Below are positions 1-11,509 of a stretch of 64,000 bases of DNA, piece after piece. A program made the translations under genes and the position numbers. The stretch spans positions 124,001-188,000 of the forward strand of contig NZ_FORP01000007.1 in NCBI RefSeq assembly GCF_900114035.1, given 5' to 3'. Each line of letters begins with the position of its first letter. Within the stretch, counting starts at the first letter, position 1. The notes beneath the pieces are model-generated. The model did no database searches and had not been told where the DNA came from. It worked only from the letters and a program-made list of their open reading frames with translations. The stretch is from Amycolatopsis sacchari. Its GTDB lineage: Bacteria; Actinomycetota; Actinomycetes; Mycobacteriales; Pseudonocardiaceae.

Positions 1-474
1 GAGGCCGACGCCCCGACCGCGCCGCCCGAGCGCTACCCGGGGGTGAACGGGCACGCGCGGTACAGCGAAGGCATCTTCGTCGGCTACCGGCACTACGACG
101 CCCACCACGTCGAGCCGCTGTTCTCGTTCGGGCACGGGCTTTCCTACACCCGCTTCCACTACAGCGACCTGTCCGTGCACGGGCGCCAGGTGGAGTTCCT
201 GCTGCGCAACACCGGTGACCGCGCCGGGGCCGAGGTCGCACAGGTGTACCTCGGGCCACCGGCTTCGGCGCCGGTGCCGATGGCCCGTCAGCTGGCCGCG
301 TTCGCCAGGGTCGAGCTGCGGCCGGGGGAAAGCCGCCGCATCCGCCTGGAGCTGCCCGGGCGCGCGTTGTCGTACTGGTCCGGGGGCTGGCGGGTGGTAC
401 CGGGCGACCGCGAGGTGCAGGTCGGCTCGTCCTCCCGCGACATCCGGCTGAACCGGACCGTCTTCGTCCACTGA
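1..474 (+). CDS. GH3 family beta-glucosidase, C-terminal fragment (5' end outside window)
   Basis: The reading frame is open from base 1, so the gene starts upstream and only the last 157 codons are present. The visible part contains YSEGIFVGYRHYD followed by FSFGHGLSYT, the hallmark leading into the fibronectin-III-like C-terminal domain of glycoside hydrolase family 3. A beta-sandwich then ends with the usual QVYLGPP and ARQLAAFARVEL strands. GH3 enzymes release terminal beta-linked sugars; the catalytic aspartate lies in the missing upstream part, so substrate cannot be inferred. The secreted esterase gene starts 7 nt downstream, so the two are probably co-transcribed. Confidence 0.9.
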   Translation, partial: EADAPTAPPERYPGVNGHARYSEGIFVGYRHYDAHHVEPLFSFGHGLSYTRFHYSDLSVHGRQVEFLLRNTGDRAGAEVAQVYLGPPASAPVPMARQLAAFARVELRPGESRRIRLELPGRALSYWSGGWRVVPGDREVQVGSSSRDIRLNRTVFVH

Positions 475-481
475 GGAGGAT

Positions 482-1969
482 GTGGTGAAGCTCTTTTCCC
501 TGCTGGTCACGCTTCTCCTGCTCGCCGCCGGCACGGCCACGGCCGCCACCGGGGCACCGCACGCGCACACCCGGGCCGGGGTGGTGCGCGGCAGTTCGGC
601 GGACGGGGTGGACAGCTTCCTCGGCATCCCTTACGCCGCACCGCCGACGGGTGACCTGCGGTGGCGTCCCCCGGCCCCGCCCGTCCCGTGGACCGGGGTG
701 CGGGACGCGACGGCGTACGGCAACCGGTGCCCGGCCGTGGCGAGCACGAACGGGCCGCGGTCGGAGACCGAGGACTGCCTGTACCTCAACGTGCAGCGGC
801 CCTCGGGCGCGAAGAAACTCCCGGTGTTCGTGTGGATCCACGGCGGCGGACTGCGGAACGGCAGTTCGAACCAGCACGACGGCAGCCTGCTGGCACGCCG
901 TGACGTCGTCGTCGTGACGATCAACTACCGGCTCGGCGTGTTCGGCTTCCTCGCGCACCCCGGGCTCACCGCGGAGGCCGGGCGGTCGGGCAACTACGGT
1001 TTCCTCGACCAGCAGGCCGCACTGCGCTGGGTCAGGGACAACATCGCGGCGTTCGGCGGGGATCCGCACCAGGTGACGTTGGGCGGCGAGTCCGCGGGCG
1101 GCTTCTCGACGTGCGCGCACCTGGCTTCCCCCGCCTCGCGCGGACTCTTCCAGCAGGCGATCATCCAAAGTGGAGCATGCCCGAGCACCCCGCTCGGCAC
1201 CGCCGAGCAGAGTGGCACCGCCGTCGCACAGTCCTTGGGCTGCCAGGACATCGCGTGCCTGCGGGCGCTTCCGGCGGCCCGGCTCGTCGACGTCGACGCG
1301 GCACCCACGCTCGTCAGCGGCGTACCGGAGCTACCGCGGCCGCCGGACAGCGTCGTGCGCGCCGGCGAGTTCACCCGCGTCCCGCTGCTGATCGGCGCGA
1401 ACCGGGACGAAGGGCGCACGTTCGCGCTGGGCTTCGTCGGCGCGACCCGCGAGCAGTACGAGTCGTGGGTGCTCACGAACTACAGCGCGGCGGCCCTCGC
1501 CCGCTACCCGTGGCCGGAGCGGTCCGACCGGTTCACGGCGGCGTACCTGATCGGCGCGATCATGACCGACTCCGGGACGGTGGGCGGTATCGGCGGATGC
1601 GCGACGCGTTCGCTGGTCCGGTCCTTCACGCACTACACGCCCACGTACGCCTACCAGCTCGACCACCGCACGGGCCCGGGCCTGAGCCCCGAACCCGCTG
1701 GGTACGTGTGGGGCGCCGGGCACGCGGCGGAGCTGGCGTACCTGTGGCCGAGCTTCGACAACGGCACCCCGATCGCGCCGACGTTCGACGCGGCGGAACG
1801 GCAGCTGTCGCGGGACATGGTGCGGTACTGGACGTCGTTCATCCGCACCGGCGACCCCGGCTGGGCCACCTATCCCGGCTCGACGTTCTCGCTGCGGGCG
1901 GGTGGCACGTCCGTGCCGATCCCCGACCGGCAGTTCTCCGCCGAGCACCAGTGCGGGTTCTGGGGCTGA
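482..1969 (+). CDS. Secreted type-B carboxylesterase
   Basis: A 495-residue alpha/beta hydrolase of the carboxylesterase/cholinesterase family. A signal peptide is visible (VKLFSLL plus a leucine-rich core, cleavage near ATAATGA at about residue 23), so the enzyme is exported. Family marks follow in order: FLGIPYAAPP, EDCLYLNV, the oxyanion-hole loop HGGGL near residue 121, and the nucleophile elbow GGESAGG with Ser at about 204. It would hydrolyse carboxylic esters; the substrate is unknown. The SD GAGGAGGA ends at 480. GTG 482 and GTG 485 are both possible starts, and 485 has the better spacing. It directly follows the GH3 gene, suggesting joint removal of acyl groups and sugars from plant or polysaccharide material (inference). 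Confidence 0.92.
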   Translation: MVKLFSLLVTLLLLAAGTATAATGAPHAHTRAGVVRGSSADGVDSFLGIPYAAPPTGDLRWRPPAPPVPWTGVRDATAYGNRCPAVASTNGPRSETEDCLYLNVQRPSGAKKLPVFVWIHGGGLRNGSSNQHDGSLLARRDVVVVTINYRLGVFGFLAHPGLTAEAGRSGNYGFLDQQAALRWVRDNIAAFGGDPHQVTLGGESAGGFSTCAHLASPASRGLFQQAIIQSGACPSTPLGTAEQSGTAVAQSLGCQDIACLRALPAARLVDVDAAPTLVSGVPELPRPPDSVVRAGEFTRVPLLIGANRDEGRTFALGFVGATREQYESWVLTNYSAAALARYPWPERSDRFTAAYLIGAIMTDSGTVGGIGGCATRSLVRSFTHYTPTYAYQLDHRTGPGLSPEPAGYVWGAGHAAELAYLWPSFDNGTPIAPTFDAAERQLSRDMVRYWTSFIRTGDPGWATYPGSTFSLRAGGTSVPIPDRQFSAEHQCGFWG

Positions 1970-1972
1970 CGC

Positions 1973-5107
<3,135 letters not shown>

Positions 5108-5153
5108 CAGCAGGTGAGTCTAGGGACCGTTGCGGGAGCGATCCGCGGCCGCC

Positions 5154-5744
5154 TCAGCCCCAGGCCCGCTCCGCGATCCGCGCCACGGCCTCCAGCTCGG
5201 CCCGCGACGCACCATCGCGGGCCGCCTGCGCCAGGCCCGTCAGCACGGACATCGTGTATCGGGCCAGCGCGCGGGCGTCGGTGTCCTCCGGCAGCCTGCC
5301 TGCCGCCACGTCGGCACGGACCTTGGCGGCGAAGGCGGTGACCTTGCTCTCCCGCAGCCGCCGCAGGCACCCGATCACGTCCGCGTCCGTCGTACCTCCG
5401 TCGCCGCTGATGACGAGGCAGCCCTTGGGCAGGCCGCGGCGGGTGTAACGCCCGGGCGCCTCCGCGAACACGCGTGCGGCCGCGCGCTCCGCCGTCGGCT
5501 CCTCCGCCAGCGCCGCCTCGATGAAGCCGCCGTACTGCGCGTCGTACACCCGCAGCGCCTCGGCGAACAGCCGCTGCTTGTCCCCGAACGCGGAGTACAG
5601 GCTGGGCGCCCCGATGCCCAGCTCCTCCGTCAGGTCCCGGACCGACGTCGCCTCGTACCCGCGCCGCCAGAACAGCCGGATCGCCTTGTCCAGCGCCGCT
5701 TCCCGGTCGAAGGAACGCGGCCGGCCGCGGGTTTTCGTCACCAT
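5154..5744 (-). CDS. TetR family transcriptional repressor
   Basis: A 196-residue regulator. The N-terminal HTH (RGRPRSFDREAALDKAIRLF, then GYEATSVRDLTEELGIGAPSLYSAFGDKQRLF) is canonical, and the helical C-terminal ligand domain contains GCLVISGDG. Two ATGs are possible. ATG 5744 is preferred because TAAAAT sits exactly 7 nt upstream, a leaderless signature, whereas the upstream ATG at 5753 falls inside that -10 box. The gene is divergent from an SDR-MFS pair, with two operator copies between them, so it most likely represses that pair and itself. The ligand is unknown, but the MFS suggests a small toxic or xenobiotic compound. Confidence 0.9.
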   Translation of the reverse strand: MVTKTRGRPRSFDREAALDKAIRLFWRRGYEATSVRDLTEELGIGAPSLYSAFGDKQRLFAEALRVYDAQYGGFIEAALAEEPTAERAAARVFAEAPGRYTRRGLPKGCLVISGDGGTTDADVIGCLRRLRESKVTAFAAKVRADVAAGRLPEDTDARALARYTMSVLTGLAQAARDGASRAELEAVARIAERAWG

Positions 5745-5757
5745 GGCCGCCATTTTA

Positions 5758-5805
5758 TAGCGATCGTTAGCGAACCTGGTACGGTCATTTGTGTAACGAC
5801 TGCTA
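5758..5805. promoter_or_regulatory. Paired TetR operators in the divergent promoter region
   Basis: Two copies of the 12-mer TAACGAYYGCTA are present in opposite orientation. TAGCGATCGTTA lies at 5758-5769 (its reverse complement is TAACGATCGCTA) and TAACGACTGCTA at 5794-5805. Each is a near-perfect palindrome; their centres are 36 bp apart. The left copy abuts the TetR gene's -10 and the right copy precedes the SDR ribosome-binding site (AAAGGAG, 5809-5815), as expected for a repressor controlling both directions. Confidence 0.7.
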
Positions 5806-5820
5806 GGGAAAGGAGCGACC

Positions 5821-6561
5821 GTGGGCAGGACCGCACTGGTGACCGGGGCGGGGCGCGGTATCGGCAGGGCGATCGCGCTGCGGCTGGCGCGCGACGGCGT
5901 CCGCGTCGGCGTGCACTACGGCAGCAGTGCCGACGCCGCGAAGCAGACCGTCGAGGAGATCACCGCGGCGGGCGGCGAGGCCTTCGCGATCCAGGCGCGG
6001 CTCGGCGCCCCCGGCGACGCCGACGCGCTGTGGACCGCGTTCGACGAGCACGCCGACGGCCTCGACATCCTCGTCAACAACGCGGGCGTCCTCGGCGGCC
6101 GGATCCCGTTCGCCGACGTGACCGAGGCGACCTACGACGAGGTCTTCGCCGTCAACACCAAAGCACCGTTCTTCGTGACGCAGCAAGGCCTTTCGCGGCT
6201 GCGGGACGGCGGCCGGATCGTCAACGTCTCCACCCGGATCACCCACGGGGCGCACACACCCGAGCTGATGGCCTACGCCATGTCGAAGGCCGCCATCGAC
6301 ACCTTCACCGCGACGCTGGCGAAGGAGCTGGGACCGCGCGGGATCACGGTCAACGCCGTCGGGCCCGGCGCGACGGACACCGACATGAACACCACCCGGC
6401 TCGCGACCGAGGAGGGCCGCGCCGCGATCGCCGCCCAGTCCCCGCTGCGGCGCGTGGCACAGCCGGCCGACATCGCGGACGTCGTCGCGTTCCTGGCGAG
6501 CGACGACGCCCGCTGGGTGACCGGGCAGTGGCTCGACGCGAGCGGGGGGTCGATGCTCTGA
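5821..6561 (+). CDS. SDR family NAD(P)-dependent oxidoreductase
   Basis: A 246-residue classical short-chain dehydrogenase/reductase. The cofactor motif TGAGRGIG lies near the N-terminus, NNAG near residue 90, the catalytic serine in NVSTR and the YxxxK pair in YAMSK, followed by PGATDTDM. The C-terminal GQWLDASGG is typical of the FabG-like group. The start is GTG 5821 behind a good SD (AAAGGAG). It overlaps the downstream MFS gene by one base (TGATG), so the two are translationally coupled and share the TetR-controlled promoter. The substrate is unknown; a carbonyl or hydroxyl group on the compound sensed by the TetR is plausible (inference). Confidence 0.9.
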   Translation: MGRTALVTGAGRGIGRAIALRLARDGVRVGVHYGSSADAAKQTVEEITAAGGEAFAIQARLGAPGDADALWTAFDEHADGLDILVNNAGVLGGRIPFADVTEATYDEVFAVNTKAPFFVTQQGLSRLRDGGRIVNVSTRITHGAHTPELMAYAMSKAAIDTFTATLAKELGPRGITVNAVGPGATDTDMNTTRLATEEGRAAIAAQSPLRRVAQPADIADVVAFLASDDARWVTGQWLDASGGSML

Positions 6562-7754
6562 TGCCCGTCGCGGTTCTCGTGCTCGGGTTCGCGATCTTCG
6601 CCCAGGGCACCAGCGAACTGGTGCTCGCCGGGCTGTTGCCCGAGCTCGCCGCCGACCTCGGGGTGAGCATCCCGCAGGCGGGCCTGCTCGTCTCCGGGTT
6701 CGCGCTCGGCATGCTGGCCGAGGCACCCGTGCTGGCCGTCCTCACCCTGCGCTGGCCACGGCGGCGCGCCCTGCTCGCGTTCCTGGCCGTCTTCGTGCTC
6801 GTCCACGTCGCCGGGGCGCTGACCACGAGCTACGCGGTCCTGTTCGCCACCCGGTTCGCCGGCGCCTTCGTCTACGCCGGGTTCTGGGCGGTCGGCGGCA
6901 GCACCGCGATGGCGCTGGTCCCGGCCGACCGCCGTGCGCGGGCCATGAGCGTCGTCGCGGGCGGGCTCACCGTCGCGACCGTCCTCGGCCTGCCCGCCGG
7001 GACGTGGATCGGGCAGCACGCCACGTGGCGCGGCGCGTTCTGGGCCGTCGCCGCACTCAGCGCGCTCGCCGCCATCGGTGTGCTGCTCGCTGTGCCGGAC
7101 CACCGGCCGGCACACCCGCCGCGCGTGCGGGACGAGCTGCGCGGGCTGCGCACGGGCAGGCTGTGGCTGTCCTACGCGATGACCGCCGTCTCCACTGCCG
7201 CGTTGCTGGGCACCTTCACCTACCTCGGCGCGATGCTCGTGACGACCACCGGCCTGGCCGAGCGCTGGGTACCGGCCGTGCTGCTGACCTACGGCGTGGG
7301 CGCGCTCGCCGGGATCACGTTCGGCGGGCGGCTGGCGGACCGGCACCCCCGCGGCGTGCTGGTAGCGGGCTTCACCGGCCTGCTCGCCGTCTCGGCCGCG
7401 CTCGCGCTGACGGCGGCGCACGCGGTCGCGGTCGTGGTCCTGGTGTTCCTGCTGGGGCTGGCCGGGTTCGCCACGAACCCCGCGCTCAACTCGCGGGTGT
7501 CGGTGCTCGCACCCGGCGCCCCGACGCTCGCCGTCGCCGGGAACATCTCCGCCTTCAACACCGGGATCAGCGTGGGCCCCTGGCTCGGCGGCCTCGCGCT
7601 CGGCGCGGGCCTCGGCTACCCGTCGGTGGCCTGGCTCGGCACCCTTCTGGCGGCGGTGGCACTGGTCCTGGTGGGCGTTGACGCGACCCGGCAGCGTGTC
7701 CACAATGTGGGAAGCGAGTTCCCTCACATGGCGGAATCTCGCCGGGTTTCTTAA
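6561..7754 (+). CDS. MFS efflux transporter, DHA1/Cml-like
   Basis: A 397-residue integral membrane protein with about 12 hydrophobic segments. It opens with GFAIFAQGTSELVLAGLLPELAADLG and has the motif-A-like GGRLADRHPRG after helix 8, resembling the chloramphenicol-resistance/AraJ group of drug:H+ antiporters. The start codon ATG 6561 overlaps the SDR stop. The C-terminal tail (VHNVGSEFPHMAESRRVS) is hydrophilic and may be a late extension. It is probably an exporter for the same substrate handled by the upstream SDR and sensed by the divergent TetR; the substrate is unknown. Confidence 0.88.
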   Translation: MPVAVLVLGFAIFAQGTSELVLAGLLPELAADLGVSIPQAGLLVSGFALGMLAEAPVLAVLTLRWPRRRALLAFLAVFVLVHVAGALTTSYAVLFATRFAGAFVYAGFWAVGGSTAMALVPADRRARAMSVVAGGLTVATVLGLPAGTWIGQHATWRGAFWAVAALSALAAIGVLLAVPDHRPAHPPRVRDELRGLRTGRLWLSYAMTAVSTAALLGTFTYLGAMLVTTTGLAERWVPAVLLTYGVGALAGITFGGRLADRHPRGVLVAGFTGLLAVSAALALTAAHAVAVVVLVFLLGLAGFATNPALNSRVSVLAPGAPTLAVAGNISAFNTGISVGPWLGGLALGAGLGYPSVAWLGTLLAAVALVLVGVDATRQRVHNVGSEFPHMAESRRVS

Positions 7755-7794
7755 GGTCCGGTGGTCCAGTCCAGACAGACCCGCAGAGGAACAG

Positions 7795-8736
7795 TTGTCC
7801 GACATGCTGTCGCCGGGCGGCGCGCCCGTGCCCGCCGCCGCTCCGGCGTCACGCGGCCTGTGGCGCTCCCTGCGGCGTGACCGGTGGGCGCAGGCCAGTG
7901 CCGTCGTCATCGTGCTGGTGATCGTGACCGCGCTCGCCGCGCCGCTGCTCGCCATGATCGAGGGGCAGGACCCGTACACCTACCACACGGACCTGCTCGA
8001 CCCCGCCGACGGCACGGGCGCCGGCGCGCTCGGCGGCATCAGCGGCGCCCACTGGTTCGGCGTCGAGCCGCTGACCGGGCGGGACCTGTTCTCGATCGTC
8101 GCCTACGGGGCACGCACGTCGTTCCTCATCGGACTCGCGGCGACGGTGGTGTCGGTGGTCATCGGGGTGCTGCTGGGCGCGAGCGCCGGGTACACCGGCG
8201 GCTGGTGGGACACCGCGGTCAGCCGCGTGACCGACGTGCTGCTCGGGTTCCCGCAGCTCATCTTCATGATCGCGGTCGGTGCCGTCGCCCCGGCCTCGAT
8301 CCCCCGGCCGCTGCTGCTGATCGCGGTGATCGGCCTGTTCGGCTGGCCGCGCGTGGCCCGTGTCGTGCGCGCCCAGACGCTCAGCCTGCGCAACCGCGAC
8401 TTCGTGCGTGCCGCGCGGGCGCTCGGCGCGGGCGGGGTGCACGTGTTCCGCCGCGAGCTGCTGCCGAACCTCTGGGCGCCGATCATCGTGCTGACCACGG
8501 TCACCATCCCGGCCAACATCGGCCTGGAGGCGGCGCTGTCGTTCCTCGGGGTCGGGATCCCGCCGCCCACGCCGAGCTGGGGCCGTTCCATCAGCGACGC
8601 GATCAACTGGGTGCAGACCGATCCGATGTTCCTGATCTTCCCCGGCGCCGCGTTGTTCCTCGCGACGCTGGCGTTCAACATGCTCGGCGACGGGCTGCGG
8701 GACGCGCTCGACCCGAAGACGGCGGTGCGCCGGTGA
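7795..8736 (+). CDS. Peptide/nickel-type ABC transporter permease (DppC-like)
   Basis: A 313-residue inner-membrane permease. The short cytoplasmic N-terminus has RSLRRDRWAQAS before the first helix, as in DppC/OppC. About six TM segments follow, with the EAA loop around FVRAARALGAGGVHVFRRELLPN and the late motif EAALSFLGVGIPPPTPSWG. I chose TTG 7795 because AGAGGA lies 4 nt upstream; in-frame ATG 7804 is the alternative. It is the first gene of a four-gene operon, and its stop overlaps the next start by GTGA. It imports oligopeptides or a similar solute with its partner permease. Confidence 0.9.
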   Translation: MSDMLSPGGAPVPAAAPASRGLWRSLRRDRWAQASAVVIVLVIVTALAAPLLAMIEGQDPYTYHTDLLDPADGTGAGALGGISGAHWFGVEPLTGRDLFSIVAYGARTSFLIGLAATVVSVVIGVLLGASAGYTGGWWDTAVSRVTDVLLGFPQLIFMIAVGAVAPASIPRPLLLIAVIGLFGWPRVARVVRAQTLSLRNRDFVRAARALGAGGVHVFRRELLPNLWAPIIVLTTVTIPANIGLEAALSFLGVGIPPPTPSWGRSISDAINWVQTDPMFLIFPGAALFLATLAFNMLGDGLRDALDPKTAVRR

Positions 8737-9731
8737 CCCGCACGCTGCGTTTCGTCGGTGCCCGGCTGGGCGGCATGGTCGTCGTCCTGCTCGTGGTCAG
8801 CTTCGGCATGTTCGCGGTGTTCTACCTGCTGCCCACCGACCCCGCGATCATGTCGTGCGGCAAGCCGTGCACGCCGGAGAACCTCGCGCTGGCACGGCAG
8901 TTCATGGGCTTCGACAAGCCGTGGATCCAGCAGTACCTCGACTTCCTCGGCGGGATCTTCACCGGCCGCACGTTCGGCACCGGCGCGACGGCGATCGTGT
9001 GCGCCGCACCGTGTTTCGGCTACTCCTTCCAGCAGAGCGAACCGGTGCTGACGCTCATCGGCGACCGGCTGCCGGTCACCGTGTCGCTCGCCGTGGGCGC
9101 CGCGGTGCTCTGGCTCGCCGCCGGGGTCGCGACGGGTGTGCTGTCGGCGCTGCGGCGGGGCAGGGCGACCGACCGCATCGCGATGACGGTGACGCTGGCC
9201 GGGGTGTCGGCTCCGGCGTACCTGGTGGGGCTGCTGGGGATCCTGCTGTTCGGGTTCACGCTCGACGTGGTGCCGGTCAACGGGTACGTGCCGCTCGCGG
9301 AGAGCCCGGTCGACTGGGCGTGGCACCTCGTGCTGCCGTGGCTGGTGCTGGCGTTCATCAACGCGGCCGTGTACGCGCGGCTCTCGCGCGGCCAGATGCT
9401 GGAGGTCCTCGGTGAGGACTTCATCCGCACGGCGCGGGCGGTCGGCCTGCCCGAGCGGACGGTCGTCGGGAAGTACGCGCTGCGCAACGTGCTGCTGCCC
9501 GTGGTCACGGTGTTCGCCATCGACCTCGGCTCCCTGCTCGGCGGCGCGGTGATCACCGAGCGGGTGTTCGCGCTGCCCGGCCTCGGCGGGCTGCTGGTGG
9601 ACGCGGTGCACCAGGTGGACCTGCCGCTGCTGATGGGCGTGTCCGTGTTCGCCGCCTTCTTCGTCGTACTGGCGAACTTCGTCGTCGACGTCCTCTACGG
9701 AGTCCTCGACCCGCGCGCGCGGGTCAGGTGA
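8733..9731 (+). CDS. Peptide/nickel-type ABC transporter permease (DppB-like)
   Basis: A 332-residue permease of the DppB/OppB type. The N-terminus RTLRFVGARLGGMVVVLLVVS is the usual first helix, with YLLPTDPA just after it. The EAA loop is FIRTARAVGLPERTVVGKYALRN, and the C-terminal ERVFALPGLGGLLVDAV is typical. A periplasm-facing insert contains four cysteines (CGKPC and CAAPC), which could form disulfides and is less common in the family. It starts at GTG 8733 inside the stop of the preceding gene. Gene order C then B is the reverse of E. coli dpp. Confidence 0.9.
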   Translation: MTRTLRFVGARLGGMVVVLLVVSFGMFAVFYLLPTDPAIMSCGKPCTPENLALARQFMGFDKPWIQQYLDFLGGIFTGRTFGTGATAIVCAAPCFGYSFQQSEPVLTLIGDRLPVTVSLAVGAAVLWLAAGVATGVLSALRRGRATDRIAMTVTLAGVSAPAYLVGLLGILLFGFTLDVVPVNGYVPLAESPVDWAWHLVLPWLVLAFINAAVYARLSRGQMLEVLGEDFIRTARAVGLPERTVVGKYALRNVLLPVVTVFAIDLGSLLGGAVITERVFALPGLGGLLVDAVHQVDLPLLMGVSVFAAFFVVLANFVVDVLYGVLDPRARVR

Positions 9732-9782
9732 GGAGGAGGGAAATGGTTGCTTGGGTGGCGGAGCCGGCTGACGGCCCGCAGC

Positions 9783-9799
9783 AAGCGGCTCCGCCGCTT
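9783..9799 (+). promoter_or_regulatory. Intercistronic stem-loop upstream of the binding-protein gene
   Basis: AAGCGGC-TCC-GCCGCTT forms a perfect 7-bp stem with a 3-nt loop in the 89-bp gap between the permease and the binding-protein gene. It lacks a U-tract, so it is more likely an mRNA-stabilising or processing hairpin than a terminator. Such elements often let the solute-binding protein be made in excess over the permeases (inference). Confidence 0.5.
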
Positions 9800-9820
9800 C
9801 GAAACCAGGAAGGAAACTTG

Positions 9821-11509
9821 ATGGATCGCAGGGATTTCCTCAGGGCAGTGGGACTGGCCGCGGGGGTGTCGGGCGCCGGCGCGCTGCTGGCCGCCTGCAA
9901 CGCCAACGAGCGCTCCGGTGGCGGCGCGCTCACCGTCTCCCCCGGTGGCACGCTCCGCATCCTCTACGACGGCACCTCCCAGCGCCTCGACCCGGCCAGG
10001 AGCCAGAGCCTCGCGATCACCTTCTCCGGGCTCATCCACCGCCGCCTGACCGCGTGGAAGACCTCCGCCGACGGCCCCACGACCGTGGTGCCCGACCTCG
10101 CGACCGACACCGGCCGCGCGAGCGCCGACGGGAAGACGTGGACGTTCACGCTCAAGGACGGCCTCAAGATGTCCGACGGCACGCCCATCACGAGCGCGGA
10201 GATCAAGTACGGCATCGAGCGCTCGTTCGACCCGGCGTTCGCCGGCGGGCTGGGCTACCACAAGACCCTGCTGGAGGGCGGCACGTCGTACTCGGGGCCG
10301 TTCAAGAGCGGTGACCTGGCCTCGATCGAGACGCCCGACGCGAAGACGATCGTGTTCCACCTCGCACGGCCCTACGGCGACTGGCCGTGGATCGTGAGCA
10401 TGCCCGCGTTCGCCCCGGTGCCCAAGGGCAAGGGCACCGACGCGACGTACGACTCCAGCCCGGTCGCGTCCGGCCCCTACCAGGTCGCCTCCTACACCAA
10501 GGGCGTGGAGATCCGGCTGACCCGCAACCCCAACTGGGACCCCAAGACCGACGTCGCCCGCACCGGCCTGCCCGACGAGGTCGTGATGCAGCTGGGCCAG
10601 GACACCGGCGTGATGTCCCAGCGGCTGCTCGCCAGCGGCGGGGACGACGCCCACGCGTTCGGCGCGGCGTTCGTCAACCCCGCGCAGCTCGCGCAGATCC
10701 GCACCAACCCGGCGGCGAAGGACCAGCTCGTCACCTCGAAGTCCGGGGCGCTGGCCTACCTGGCGCTCAACACCCGCCGCGGCCCGCTCGCGAACCCCAA
10801 GGTGCGCCAGGCCTTCCAGTACGCGGTGGACAAGACCGCGTACCAGATCGCCACCGCGGGCACCGCCGACCTCGCCGGCCCGGTCGCCACCACGCTGATC
10901 ACCGAGGGCATCGTCGGCCGCGAGGTGTTCGACCTCTACCCCGCCCCGCCGACCGGTGACGTGGCCAAGGCCAAGCAGCTGCTCGCCGAAGCCGGGTACC
11001 CGGACGGCATCCAGAACCTGGACTTCCCGGTGTCCACCGCGAACAACTACGCCGACAAGGCGCAGGCGATCCAGGCCGCGCTGCGGCGGGCGGGCATCGA
11101 GACCAAGCTCCGCCCGCTGGACGACGACGCCTGGCAGGCCGTCGCCACCGGCAACGACGACAACGCCTACGACCTCACCCTCACTTCCTGGCAGCCGGAC
11201 TTCCCCAGCGCCAACGCCAACATCCAGCCGCTGTTCGGCACGTCGGAGATCGGCAACAACGGGTACAACATCTCGCGCTACTCCGTGCCCGAGGTGGACG
11301 CGCTGATCGCGCAGGCGCAGGGCACCGTCGACCCGGCGGCGGCCGGGAAGCTGTGGGCGCAGGCGGACCGGCGGATCCTGCAGGACTCCCCCATCGTGCC
11401 GCTGATCTACACGCGCAACTCGTTCCTGCACGGCTCGAAGGTGGGCGACTTCGCCATCGGCGAGTTCCCCGCCTACCCCAACTACCTGCAGATGGGGCTG
11501 GCGAAGTAA
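9821..11509 (+). CDS. Solute-binding lipoprotein, family 5 (peptide ABC uptake), Tat-exported
   Basis: A 562-residue extracellular binding protein of SBP family 5. The N-terminus DRRDFLRAVGLAAG has the twin-arginine motif, followed by lipobox LLAAC at about residues 25-29, so it is predicted to be Tat-exported and lipid-anchored. The mature part has the family segments LKDGLKMSDGTPITSAEIKYGIER and PDAKTIVFHL. The C-terminal lobe carries the peptide-contact region around YDLTLTSWQPDFPSANA. ATG 9821 is supported by AGGAAGGAAA. It delivers ligand to the two permeases encoded upstream. Peptide is the default ligand guess; this family also binds nickel, sugars and opines. Confidence 0.9.
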   Translation: MDRRDFLRAVGLAAGVSGAGALLAACNANERSGGGALTVSPGGTLRILYDGTSQRLDPARSQSLAITFSGLIHRRLTAWKTSADGPTTVVPDLATDTGRASADGKTWTFTLKDGLKMSDGTPITSAEIKYGIERSFDPAFAGGLGYHKTLLEGGTSYSGPFKSGDLASIETPDAKTIVFHLARPYGDWPWIVSMPAFAPVPKGKGTDATYDSSPVASGPYQVASYTKGVEIRLTRNPNWDPKTDVARTGLPDEVVMQLGQDTGVMSQRLLASGGDDAHAFGAAFVNPAQLAQIRTNPAAKDQLVTSKSGALAYLALNTRRGPLANPKVRQAFQYAVDKTAYQIATAGTADLAGPVATTLITEGIVGREVFDLYPAPPTGDVAKAKQLLAEAGYPDGIQNLDFPVSTANNYADKAQAIQAALRRAGIETKLRPLDDDAWQAVATGNDDNAYDLTLTSWQPDFPSANANIQPLFGTSEIGNNGYNISRYSVPEVDALIAQAQGTVDPAAAGKLWAQADRRILQDSPIVPLIYTRNSFLHGSKVGDFAIGEFPAYPNYLQMGLAK

